From the NCBI RefSeq assembly GCF_002591895.1, contig NZ_NISX01000001.1, forward strand, positions 62,001 through 126,000: DNA of 64,000 nucleotides, written 5' to 3'. Origin of the DNA: Lacimicrobium alkaliphilum (GTDB taxonomy: Bacteria; Pseudomonadota; Gammaproteobacteria; Enterobacterales; Alteromonadaceae). Every line of letters begins with the position of its first letter. Position 1 is the first letter of the stretch. The notes below the pieces were generated by a model, which saw nothing but the letters and a program-made list of their open reading frames with translations, was not told the origin of the DNA and searched no databases. The position numbers were made by a program, and so were the translations under genes. Shown one piece after another: positions 35,480-44,133 of the stretch.

Positions 35480-35834
35480 GCATTGCCTCCTTTAGGGCGT
35501 AGCCCTTTCAGTAAGATATCCAAATAATCTCAGAATAGGAGTTTCAGAGACTCCTGAAGGGCGGGACTAAAAACGCTTTATGTGGCGTGAGATGTTGTTG
35601 AGTTTGGGGTCACCAAACCTTTCTGCATCTGCCTTGCCTAAACGCTTTTATTTACCGCTGAAATCTGCATTCTGAGGTTACTTGGGTAAATGTGTAATTT
35701 TATTACAATACTAGGATTTTGCGGCAATGTCGAAAATAATCCCGGTTTCATCCAGTCAGTGCACTGACAAGCCGTGTTGCAGGAGGATTTGATTTTATCC
35801 GTTTAATCCGCTCCAAAAGGTTGCTGTGGCAGGG
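35480..35834. other. Gene-free stretch upstream of ppc
   Basis: No supportable gene. It contains AGGAGT-TTCAGAG-ACTCCT (35537-35555). It also has a segment GGGCGGGACTAAAAACG... followed by TTGAGTTTGGGGT, which resembles part of the MITE-like element at 17141-17231. This may be a degenerate copy. The ppc promoter is presumably within this stretch. Confidence 0.45.
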
Positions 35835-36126
35835 CTACACTTGTATGACGGAATTGTCCTCCAGAGATACGGGCGAGGGAACATAGTGATCTGCACTCCA
35901 GTCATTTTCCCAGTTTTTATCATCCAGCAAATAGCGAAACTGATATTGGTTGTTTCTGGGCAGGTCTATCGTAGTAGTGAATGTGCCATTTTTCAGTCGT
36001 TTCATCGGTTGGGTTTGGGTATCCCAGTTATTAAATTCGCCCACCAATCGTGCGGTTTGCGCGGCGTTCGCTTGCTCTTCAGAGAGTTTAAAGGTGACTT
36101 TTCAGGTACTGTTTCTTCATGCTCAT
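35835..36126 (-). pseudogene. CBM48 (isoamylase N-terminal domain) small protein, frameshifted
   Basis: From GTGGGCGAA near 36044 to the stop at 35835 the frame encodes a clear glycogen-binding CBM48 fold: VGEFNNWDTQTQPMKRLKNG, FTTTIDLPRNNQYQFRYLLDD, WENDWSADHYVPSP. Relatives start MSxKKQYLKSKPVCKVTFKL. Here ATG at 36126, with a good GGAGACC site, reads MSMKKQYLKSHL and stops. KVTFKLSEEQANAAQTAR continues in another frame. About 17 bases coding KSKPVC appear deleted between AAAAGT-type repeats. A shortened protein from an internal TTG at 36047 is conceivable but lacks a ribosome site. Confidence 0.7.
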
Positions 36127-36327
36127 AGCGGTCTCCTCGGGTGGGGATGAGGTGTAATAAAATTACAGTATTTCCGTATTACATCAGGTTCGCGCAGAAC
36201 GTCATCGATTGCTCGGCAATATGCTTATCGCTGTAAGCCTGATATTTACAGAGCTAATAGGTAAGTATAGCTAAAGTTATCGTCAGAGATGTGTTATCGA
36301 CATCCCGGGGTAAGACCGACATGAACA

Positions 36328-36355
36328 TAAAAAAAAGCCCCGGTATCCGGGGCTT
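36328..36355 (-). terminator. Rho-independent terminator after the RRM gene
   Basis: On the minus strand AAGCCCCGG-ATA-CCGGGGCTT is followed by a run of eight T residues, 27 bases past the RRM stop. Confidence 0.9.
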
Positions 36356-36381
36356 CAGAATTCTGGCTCTAAGCCAATGAC

Positions 36382-36645
36382 TTAACGATGACCTGTCCTT
36401 GGTTTAGGTGGGCGGGCTTCATTTACTACCACAGATCGACCGGACATATCTTTACCGTTCAGACTTTCAATAGCGGCTTCTGCTTCAGCACGATCATCAA
36501 ACTCGACAAAACCAAAACCTTTCGAGCGATTAGTTTCACGATCTGTAATGATTTTGGCTGAACTTACCGCACCAAAAGCAGCAAAAGCGGCTTCTAAATC
36601 AGCATCTGTCATTTGATATGACAAGTTTCCTACATATAGTTTCAT
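36382..36645 (-). CDS. RNA-binding protein, single RRM
   Basis: An 87-residue protein made of one RNA recognition motif with RNP2 (KLYVGNLSYQMTDADLEAAF) and RNP1 (RSKGFGFVEF), then a short basic tail (RPPKPRTGHR). Such proteins are common in cyanobacteria and marine gammaproteobacteria and are often cold-induced; the RNA target is unknown. The 5' leader holds a stable hairpin (36661-36698) close to the start. A strong terminator ends the gene, so it is monocistronic. Confidence 0.88.
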   Translation of the reverse strand: MKLYVGNLSYQMTDADLEAAFAAFGAVSSAKIITDRETNRSKGFGFVEFDDRAEAEAAIESLNGKDMSGRSVVVNEARPPKPRTGHR

Positions 36646-36660
36646 TGCTTAGTTTCTCAC

Positions 36661-36698
36661 GGCTGTTGTCTCTCTACGCCATCAAGGAGCCAACAGCC
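36661..36698 (-). promoter_or_regulatory. Stem-loop in the RRM gene leader
   Basis: GGCTGTTG (36661-36668) and CAACAGCC (36691-36698) form a perfect 8-base stem 15 bases before the ATG. Its place beside the ribosome site suggests control of translation, perhaps by temperature or by the RRM protein itself; this is inference. The remaining 36699-37022 shows no gene. Confidence 0.45.
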
Positions 36699-37037
36699 AG
36701 AATCACCCGATGTCGTTTGGATAGCGACCATGCCATCCAATCATTAAGCTCTAGTGTAGGGTTAAAGTTTCAACAAGCGCAATAAAGATTTGTTGCCAGC
36801 AGAGGGATTTTTTGTTCAGGCAGGGAATAATCTTAGTTTTACAGGGCTTTAACCTATTTTAAAAGGCGTGGAGGGGTTGAAAAAGCACGCTGGTGCACAA
36901 AAACCGTTCAATCGCGGCTTTGTTTGCAGTAGAGTAGTACTATGCCATGATCGGCAAAAGGGAATAACAGGGTCGATAAGAAGGAGAATAAAACAAGGTC
37001 GAGCCGACAATAATAATGAGACATGTCAGGAGGACTA

Positions 37038-39086
37038 ATGGGCCAGTCCCGGAATAACAGTCAATTTGATACCTTTTTCGAAACCTCAGCGCAACCTATG
37101 CTGCTGTTGGATTTAGTCAGAATAAAAAGTGCCAATATTGCGGCTGTCCAATTGCTAGGTTGCGAGCATGTTGATTGTTTACTTGAGACTAACTTGCGTG
37201 ACTGGTTAAAGCCCGACGATCATGGAGGGCTTGAGACAACCCTTATAGAGACGCTGAATACCGGGCAGAGTAAAAGTCGCTGGTCCTGGTTGACCCCACA
37301 AAAGCACCCTGTAGAAACAGAGAGTTACCTGACCCGTATCGAAAGTGATGATGACATACTGCTGCATTGTGCGCTTCAGCACCTGGATGAATTCGGGCCC
37401 AGTGCCCGGGTGCAACTCCAGCTCTATCAACAGATGTTTGATGGTTCGACGGAAGCCATTATCATTACTGATGTTAATGAAAGAATACTCTATGCTAATC
37501 GGGCATTCAGTGAAATGTTGGGATACTCGCTGACTGAATTAGTGGGGGCCAACATCAGATTAATGCGTTCATCTAAACATGATGAAACGTTTTTCTCTCA
37601 GATTCAGAAAAGCCTGAAAAGCAAGGGGTTCTGGAGCGGCGATATCTGGGACCGAAGCCGCAACGGGCAGGAGTTACCTCGCCATGTTCGCCTCAGCACT
37701 ATTGTCGATGAATTCCGCCGCCCCCGCTATTTTGTGGGCGTTTACACAGAAATAGACACCAGAGAAAGTCGTATGCTGCAACTGCAGGAGATGGCGTACC
37801 ATGATGATCTCACGGGTCTGCCAAACCGCGCCCTGTTAATGCAATTATTGCCTCACCATATAAGTCAGTGTAAGCGATCCGATGCGGGTTTTGCGTTAAT
37901 GTTTCTGGATTTGGACAAGTTCAAACCCATTAATGACTCGATGGGCCATGATGCCGGTGATGAAATACTTAAACAGGTGGCGGACCGATTTTGCACAGTA
38001 CTCAGAAACAGTGACACAGTGGCTCGGCTGGGGGGCGATGAATTTGTAATTCTGGTGACAGATGTATCTGGTGCGGCCTCAGTATCCGGTGTGGCAGAGA
38101 AGCTACATCGCTGTCTGGATCAGCCCTTTTTGGTGAAAGGCCAGTCAGCGAAAATCAGCACCAGCATTGGTATCAGCCTGTTTCCGGATAACAGTAAAGA
38201 GCCGGAAACCCTGATTAACCAGGCTGATATTGCTATGTACCGGGCCAAAAAGCGGGGGCAGAATCAGCATGTTTTTTACAGTGAAGATTTGAATCAGGAA
38301 GTTGTACGATTTAAGCAGATCGAAATGGAGATCCGCGACGGCCTGATCCGACAGGAGTTTGTACCCTATTATCAACCACAGGTTGATAGTCGCAGCGGCG
38401 AAATCGTAGGCGTGGAGTGTCTGGCCCGCTGGCTGCACAAAGACAGGGGCGTTGTGTCGCCCATCGATTTCATTGCAGTGGCCGAAAAATCTGGTCTGAT
38501 TCAGGAAATGTTTATGCAGGTGCTGGCAAAAGCGATCGGCGATATCGGTGACTGGAAAAAACACTATGATGCCGATATTCAGGTTTCAGTGAACATTTCC
38601 GGTAGCCAGTTTTGTGATCAGCATAATATTGAACAAATGTCTGCGATGCTGCGGGATTCAGGCGTCAATCCCGACAAGTTTAAAACGGAAATTACAGAAA
38701 GCTCGCTGATGGATAATGGCCAGTATCTCCTCGAACGACTGAGTTGGGTAAAAACAGCCGGTTTCAGTATTGCACTGGATCATTTTGGCAGTGGGTACTC
38801 CAGCTTACGTCAGTTACAGAACCTGCCTCTGGACACCTTGAAGATTGACAGTTCGTTTATTACCGGTATGACCAGTCAGCCGAGAGATAAGGTGATTATC
38901 AAGGCGATCATTCAATTATCAAAAACCCTTGATATTGATGTGGTGGCTCAGGGTGTAGAAGATGCCGATCAGGCCGACTTTCTCACCCAGAATGGTTGCC
39001 ATGTAATGCAGGGCTATCATTTCAGCCATCCTCTCCCGGCCGAAGATTTTGCCCGTTTGCTGGCCACTAAACAGTTTTCTGAATAG
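37038..39086 (+). CDS. PAS-GGDEF-EAL protein: intact cyclase motif, degenerate EAL
   Basis: Cytoplasmic c-di-GMP protein of 682 residues without membrane segments. ATG at 37038 follows AGGAGG and is preferred over ATG at 37023. A PAS domain (about 130-245, IIITDVNERILYANRAFSEML) is followed by GGDEF (332-336, ARLGGDEFVIL). The EAL domain lacks key residues: EAL reads ECL (Glu460 kept), DDFG reads DHFG (Asp581-His582) and AEGVE reads AQGVE (Gln638). Diguanylate cyclase activity is therefore likely, and phosphodiesterase activity doubtful. The EAL part may bind c-di-GMP as a sensor. It is convergent with an opposite type of protein at 39305. Confidence 0.87.
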   Translation: MGQSRNNSQFDTFFETSAQPMLLLDLVRIKSANIAAVQLLGCEHVDCLLETNLRDWLKPDDHGGLETTLIETLNTGQSKSRWSWLTPQKHPVETESYLTRIESDDDILLHCALQHLDEFGPSARVQLQLYQQMFDGSTEAIIITDVNERILYANRAFSEMLGYSLTELVGANIRLMRSSKHDETFFSQIQKSLKSKGFWSGDIWDRSRNGQELPRHVRLSTIVDEFRRPRYFVGVYTEIDTRESRMLQLQEMAYHDDLTGLPNRALLMQLLPHHISQCKRSDAGFALMFLDLDKFKPINDSMGHDAGDEILKQVADRFCTVLRNSDTVARLGGDEFVILVTDVSGAASVSGVAEKLHRCLDQPFLVKGQSAKISTSIGISLFPDNSKEPETLINQADIAMYRAKKRGQNQHVFYSEDLNQEVVRFKQIEMEIRDGLIRQEFVPYYQPQVDSRSGEIVGVECLARWLHKDRGVVSPIDFIAVAEKSGLIQEMFMQVLAKAIGDIGDWKKHYDADIQVSVNISGSQFCDQHNIEQMSAMLRDSGVNPDKFKTEITESSLMDNGQYLLERLSWVKTAGFSIALDHFGSGYSSLRQLQNLPLDTLKIDSSFITGMTSQPRDKVIIKAIIQLSKTLDIDVVAQGVEDADQADFLTQNGCHVMQGYHFSHPLPAEDFARLLATKQFSE

Positions 39087-39304
39087 CTAGAGCCGGTTTT
39101 GTGTCGCTAATTACTGTGGGACAGCGATGATGTGCTGCTGACTTTTTGCGCGATCAGCCCGCCGGGCGAACCTCTGGTTTATGCCAAAATGCGCTGACGG
39201 CTCATCTGGCCTGATAGATTCTCCTGAACAATGTCAGTATCAAGGATTTAGACCGGGCAGGAATTGCCAACCTGTCGCAGCGTTAAGCATACCCTTATTC
39301 AGCG

Positions 39305-41551
39305 TTACATTGCCTTGCTGCCCAAGCCCTCGCTCCAGTGTCCGATGGGTGCAGGCTTACCGAAAAAATATCCCTGAAAGCATGTAAAGCCCATCTGCTT
39401 GAGTAATGTTAGCTGGGCTTCTGTTTCTACCCCTTCAGCGATGGTTTTCATGTCCAGAGTATTGGCCAGCTCAAGGGTCATTTTTACGATCTTTCGATGG
39501 CGCTCGGAGCTTTCAATCCTATCCACAAACTCCCGATCCACCTTAAGTACCGATGCTGACAAATCAATCAGTTGTGACAACGATGCGTGGCCGGTACCAA
39601 AATCATCGATAATAATTGTCGCGCCGACGTTAGCCAGTGAGGTAAGGCGTTTTTTCGTTTCATCGTGACTGGCTAATACCGATGTCTCTGTGAGTTCCAG
39701 TTTCAGTTTGTCTCGCAAAAAACGACTTTCAGAAAAGCGGCGTAAAAGCTTTTCATAAAAGGCATCATCAAGTAGTTCCGGTCCGGAGAGATTTACCGCC
39801 AGGGGCACATCAGGCAGCCCGACAGGCCAGCTTTCCAGAAGTAAAATGGCTTTGTCCAGTACCTTCTGAGTAAACAGAATGTGCCATTTGTTTTTTTCAA
39901 TCTGAGGCAAAAACTGATAGGGCTGCAGAATCTCTTTGTTAACCGGATCGTCGAGGCGTGCCAGTACTTCAAATCCGGTAACGTTGTGGAGATCATCGAC
40001 CTGGGACTGAAGCCATAAGGCGAGGCTGCCCTCATCCAGTAGCCGCTTGATTCTGTCCTTGTTCCTGGTGTCCTGGCGTATCAGTTTTACCACTTTGGAG
40101 TCGTACTGTTCAAAGGGTTGGCTCTGAGTTGTTTGGCTGAGGCCAATCGCGCAGGCTTCAGCTAATAAGGCTGCTGATGTAAACCCTGATGTATTGCAAT
40201 AACCACTGCGCCATTGAAGGTTAATCAAAATCCCGTCTTTTCCCTTTTCCATAGGTTGGGTAACTGTTGCTGGCAGGTGTCTGTTGAGCCAGTCCGGAAT
40301 ATTTTCAGTGCTGGATTGGTCAGTGTTTACGCAGAGCAAAAACTTTGCACCAGGAAAACGATACAGGTTCACCGAAGAGGACAGCTGATTGCGTAATAAT
40401 GCCGCCACATTAGCCAGTACCTGATCGCCCACAGAGAAGCTGTACTGAAGATTGATATCTTTCAGGTTTGCCAGCTTGAGCAGGATGACAGTGTGATCAT
40501 GTTCCAGGGACTGGGGAAACTGATGGCTCCAGAAATGATGATTCTTAAGTTCGGTAAGGGCATCGGAATAGTGTCTGGTAAAATGCTTTCGTTTCAGCAG
40601 CCCTATTTTTTTGTCTGCGGCGGTGGTGTGTGAGATATCGAAGCAGTGAATGAGTTGTTTTTTATGATGGACGAGACTGGCAGGTTGTATTTTGTATATT
40701 GCATTGGTATCTGAACGTAATGCTGCTATTTCGGTTTCCTCTGCAGCAAGTGGTTTCGTTAAGGCAAAAAGTTCGTAAATAAAGCTACAATCTGCCGGGG
40801 CATTCTGCATAAGTTTTCTGCCACTTTTGTTGGCATGAAGAATTTTCCCTTGCTGATTACAGAAAAAAGAGGGCGTACCGCCGTTGTTGAAAATCTCCTG
40901 ATAGCGCTTGACCACCGTACCCAGTTTTTTACTTTGTTCGCGGTTAAGCTGGGATTGCTTCTCAAGAGAAGTAAGAACGCGGATAACAGCCACCGGAAGA
41001 CAAAAATTAAAGAACAGGAACACCAGTGAACTGAGATAGATATAGGTCCCCGGAAGGGACATGTCTATTCCCAGTAGTGGTGCCAATGGCTGATTGATGA
41101 GCAATATGACAAAGGGAATGATATTCAACAACATACCGGCTACAGCGGCTTTGTTGCCATAGCAAAGGCGTAAAATAATCGGCAGAGTAAAGAACAATAA
41201 TAATCCGTAGCGGGCTGAAGCCAGTTCATGGGTAAAAAATAAAATGCAAAAGCCTGCCAGCACAATGGTGATGGTTAGGGATGCTGACGTAAAGGCTATT
41301 CTGTCTTTACTCAGCGACATCGCCCCCCATAGCAACGCGGAAAAGCTAAAGGTCATAACCAGAACGTAGTAAAGATTCTGGGTATACGCTGCATAAGAAG
41401 AATGTATTACTATTGCCGAGGTCAGTATTACACCGCTGGTGAGAATGAGTCTGAGAACACTGAGTTTCCAGGTGTTTTCATCGGGCGTTTTAAGATGCTT
41501 CTGATCTAATAACAGGTATTGTTTAATCGCATTAGTGATTCCGGTAAGCAA
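39305..41551 (-). CDS. Membrane PAS-GGDEF-EAL protein: degenerate GGDEF, intact EAL
   Basis: A 748-residue inner-membrane protein with six or so helices in residues 30-215, a short PAS-like region (about 235-300), a GGDEF-fold region and a C-terminal EAL domain. The cyclase motif reads FPGAKFLL in place of GGDEF, so no synthesis is expected. The EAL domain keeps its metal and catalytic residues: FEVLARL, AVNLSG, ELTETS, IIDDFGTGHASL, LKVDREF and IAEGVETEAQL. It should hydrolyse c-di-GMP. The start is TTG at 41551, seven bases after AGGAAG. Confidence 0.87.
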   Translation of the reverse strand: MLTGITNAIKQYLLLDQKHLKTPDENTWKLSVLRLILTSGVILTSAIVIHSSYAAYTQNLYYVLVMTFSFSALLWGAMSLSKDRIAFTSASLTITIVLAGFCILFFTHELASARYGLLLFFTLPIILRLCYGNKAAVAGMLLNIIPFVILLINQPLAPLLGIDMSLPGTYIYLSSLVFLFFNFCLPVAVIRVLTSLEKQSQLNREQSKKLGTVVKRYQEIFNNGGTPSFFCNQQGKILHANKSGRKLMQNAPADCSFIYELFALTKPLAAEETEIAALRSDTNAIYKIQPASLVHHKKQLIHCFDISHTTAADKKIGLLKRKHFTRHYSDALTELKNHHFWSHQFPQSLEHDHTVILLKLANLKDINLQYSFSVGDQVLANVAALLRNQLSSSVNLYRFPGAKFLLCVNTDQSSTENIPDWLNRHLPATVTQPMEKGKDGILINLQWRSGYCNTSGFTSAALLAEACAIGLSQTTQSQPFEQYDSKVVKLIRQDTRNKDRIKRLLDEGSLALWLQSQVDDLHNVTGFEVLARLDDPVNKEILQPYQFLPQIEKNKWHILFTQKVLDKAILLLESWPVGLPDVPLAVNLSGPELLDDAFYEKLLRRFSESRFLRDKLKLELTETSVLASHDETKKRLTSLANVGATIIIDDFGTGHASLSQLIDLSASVLKVDREFVDRIESSERHRKIVKMTLELANTLDMKTIAEGVETEAQLTLLKQMGFTCFQGYFFGKPAPIGHWSEGLGSKAM

Positions 41552-41835
41552 GCTGCAACTTCCTGTTTTCTTATTTTCTTTATCGCTTTAGAAGGTAAAA
41601 TATAATAGTCGCAGGATGTTGTCGAGTAGATGCTGAAATCTGCTGTCTGCTGCATTATATATGGGCTGGACGTGTAATTTGATGTTATTAGCTGAGGCAA
41701 GTAACGGTTATGCCTGTATATTCTGGTGACAGTTTAGCAGGCGTATGCTCCATAGCGGGCGAAATCCAAACTTCCGTTATTCTCAGTGCCGCCCATGCAC
41801 GAATAGAGGCAGCAGGCCGCAAAAGTCTATGGAGA
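41552..41835. other. Gene-free stretch between metY and the EAL gene
   Basis: Contains the leader of the EAL gene on its left side. No gene, RNA or clear repeat was found apart from the hairpin at 41836-41859. Confidence 0.45.
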
Positions 41836-41859
41836 AACGGCTACGAAACTGTAGCCGTT
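41836..41859 (-). terminator. Probable terminator after metY
   Basis: AACGGCTAC-GAAACT-GTAGCCGTT is a perfect 9-base stem about 48 bases past the metY stop. On the minus strand it runs into TTTCTCC, a weak T tract. Confidence 0.6.
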
Positions 41860-41906
41860 ATTCTGTAGAATCGTTCTATAGTATTTTGTGGTCATTAACC
41901 CTTTAT

Positions 41907-43178
41907 TCAGGCTTGTTCCAGTGCCTGACTGATATCGGCAATGATATCGTCGATATGCTCAATGCCTACCGAAATACGCACCATATCCTCACTGGCACCG
42001 GCTTTTTTCAGCTCGTCGGCATTTAACTGGCGGTGAGTGGTGCTTGCCGGGTGGCAGGCCAGTGATTTGGCATCGCCAATATTGACCAGACGCAGAATCA
42101 TCTGCAATGCATCGATAAAGCGCCCACCGGCCTTATGACCGCCCTTGATACCAAAACTGATTATGCCGGACGCTTTGCCGCCGGTAATTTTTTGCGCTGT
42201 GGCATAGTAAGGGCTGTCTGTCAGGGCGGCATAGTTTACCCATGTGACCTTGTCATGATCTTGCAGAAACGCCGCTACCTTCTCGGCGTTTTCACAGTGT
42301 CGTTCCATACGCAGGCCCAGCGTTTCCAGCCCCTGTAACAATAAAAAGGCGCTGTGGGGTGCCAGTGCCGAACCGGTATTGCGCAGTGGTACAACCCGGC
42401 AACGACCAATGTAAGCCGCCGGGCCCAGTGCCTCTGTGTATACCACACCATGATAAGATGGGTCAGGCTCGTTGAGCATGGGGAAGCGACTGGCATTGGC
42501 TTTCCAGTCAAACTTACCGGAGTCAATGATAACGCCTCCAATAGTGGTGCCATGGCCGCCGATGTATTTCGTTAATGAATGCACCACAATATCCGCTCCC
42601 AGCTCAAACGGGCGGCACAAATAGGGTGTGGCGACGGTATTATCGACTATTACAGGGATCCCGTGACGATGTGCAATCTCACTCAGCTTCTTTATATCAA
42701 CCACATTGCCGGCGGGATTACCGATGGATTCACAAAATATCGCCTTGGTGTTGCTGTCAATCGCTGCTTCGAAACCGGCATAGTCATCGTGGGAAATCAT
42801 CCGCACTTCGATACCCTGCTTAGGAAAGGTATGGGCAAACAGATTGTAGGTGCCGCCGTACAGTTGACTGGTACTGAGAATATTATCACCGGCACTGGCA
42901 ATGGCCTGAATCGAATAGGTGATAGCGGCCATGCCAGATGCCACTGCTAATGCACCGATGCCCCCTTCCATTTCAGCCAGACGCTGTTCTAGCACCGCCG
43001 TTGTCGGGTTCATAATCCGGGTATAGATATTCCCCTGAACCTTAAGATCAAAAAGATCTGCACCATGCTGGGTATCATCAAAGGTATAGGAGGTGGTCTG
43101 ATAAATCGGCACCGCCGCTGACTTGGTGGTTGGTTCAGATTCATAGCCATGGTGTAGCGCCAAAGACTCGAGTTTCAT
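41907..43178 (-). CDS. metY: O-acetylhomoserine aminocarboxypropyltransferase (sulfhydrylase)
   Basis: PLP enzyme that makes homocysteine from O-acetylhomoserine and sulfide. The 423-residue protein has TTSYTFDDTQHGADLF, NIYTRIMNPTTAVLEQRLA, STSQLYGGTYNLF, ESIGNPAGNVVD and the PLP lysine in HSLTKYIGGHGTTIGG (Lys204). The long insertions and length distinguish MetY from MetB/MetC. AGGAGA precedes the ATG. No SAM riboswitch or MetJ-box array is seen upstream. It marks the left border of the accessory island. Confidence 0.92.
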   Translation of the reverse strand: MKLESLALHHGYESEPTTKSAAVPIYQTTSYTFDDTQHGADLFDLKVQGNIYTRIMNPTTAVLEQRLAEMEGGIGALAVASGMAAITYSIQAIASAGDNILSTSQLYGGTYNLFAHTFPKQGIEVRMISHDDYAGFEAAIDSNTKAIFCESIGNPAGNVVDIKKLSEIAHRHGIPVIVDNTVATPYLCRPFELGADIVVHSLTKYIGGHGTTIGGVIIDSGKFDWKANASRFPMLNEPDPSYHGVVYTEALGPAAYIGRCRVVPLRNTGSALAPHSAFLLLQGLETLGLRMERHCENAEKVAAFLQDHDKVTWVNYAALTDSPYYATAQKITGGKASGIISFGIKGGHKAGGRFIDALQMILRLVNIGDAKSLACHPASTTHRQLNADELKKAGASEDMVRISVGIEHIDDIIADISQALEQA

Positions 43179-43522
43179 GAGGTGTTCTCCTGTGATAAGC
43201 CACTGTATTTCAAACGATTGTGCCTCAGTAAAACGTTAATTGGTAGCAGATGCTTAGAACACTAACAGCTCACTTATGCTGAGCCGCAGCGGCCTTAGTT
43301 AATCAGACCGTAGCTTGAGCAGCCTCGTTGCTCCGCCAGAGCTGATGTCAATAATATCCGCCACAAAAAAGGGAAAATACTGCTCAGTACCAAACTGGTT
43401 GCCAGCCTCTGCATGAGTGGGCAGGCGGAAACCTGCAAAGTTTCTGAAATCAGACAACTAGCCGCTGAAAGGCTGCGGCCAGTATCAGCAACAGCAAAAT
43501 AGTCGACATAGAACGTTGCTCA
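43179..43522. other. Gene-free stretch upstream of metY
   Basis: About 340 bases without a convincing gene. On the minus strand a 19-codon hydrophobic frame (MSTILLLLILAAAFQRLVV) lies near 43447-43506 but has no ribosome site. The left junction of the accessory island probably falls here or in the neighbouring truncated gene. Confidence 0.45.
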
Positions 43523-44128
43523 CTAAAGGAGATCTAAAAGCGCCCATCGGCCTGTTAAATCACATAACAGGTCGGCGGTGGCTTTGTTGGCATAGATAAA
43601 TCTGCCTTTCAGGTTCAGCACATATATTGGATCAGGCGATGCCACCAGAATAGCGCCGAAAAGCCGGGTGTCCATCTCTTTTGCGGTGGCATAGTGCTCG
43701 AGCGATTCGGCAACGGCCTGATCTATGGCTTCATGAAATCGGGTCAGATCCTGAAGTTGCTGGCTGGTAACCGCTGGATAGGATTTAGTCCAGTGGGATA
43801 CCACGCTCGCACGCAGGGCACGAAACTCAGAAACCGTTTCCATCACGCTGAAGCCACTGGTGAGGCGATCGCCACCGTGCACTTCGGCCCAGGACTCATC
43901 CTCATCTGCTGGCCCGCAGCCTTTGGATTTCGCGGTCTGTTCTGGTCCACTCTGATCTGCATCGAGATCCTCGGCAATTTCCAGCAACATGTCTTTGGCG
44001 TGGTCGCGCAGCCCGATTTTACTCATATGTCTGGCATGCAGAATAGTTTTGGCAAATTCTTCCCAATCCTGAAGGATGGGCTCTATCTCTGCCCGAATAA
44101 AATCAGCTAAACGCATGTTCATTTGCAT
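43523..44128 (-). CDS. RsbRD-type sensor domain protein with truncated PAS domain
   Basis: The N-terminal 160 residues match the RsbRD_N-type sensory domain found at the front of some histidine kinases: MRLADFIRAEIEPILQDWEEF, RDHAKDMLLEIAEDL, SRGFSVMETVSEFRALRASV-like text and DLTRFHEAIDQAVAES. A PAS domain begins (ASPDPIYVLNLKGRFIYAN) but ends after about 35 residues in CDLTGRWALLDLL. The kinase core usually expected is absent, so this is probably a truncated gene. It lies five bases after the EEP gene, with which it is co-oriented. Confidence 0.7.
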   Translation of the reverse strand: MQMNMRLADFIRAEIEPILQDWEEFAKTILHARHMSKIGLRDHAKDMLLEIAEDLDADQSGPEQTAKSKGCGPADEDESWAEVHGGDRLTSGFSVMETVSEFRALRASVVSHWTKSYPAVTSQQLQDLTRFHEAIDQAVAESLEHYATAKEMDTRLFGAILVASPDPIYVLNLKGRFIYANKATADLLCDLTGRWALLDLL

Positions 44129-44133
44129 TTTAC

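Noticed and set aside
43447..43506. 19-residue hydrophobic mini-protein MSTILLLLILAAAFQRLVV on the minus strand
   Set aside because: No convincing ribosome site and no context; could be chance, though its hydrophobicity is notable.
43179..43522. SAM riboswitch or MetJ boxes upstream of metY
   Set aside because: Neither a recognisable riboswitch core nor tandem AGACGTCT-like boxes were seen.
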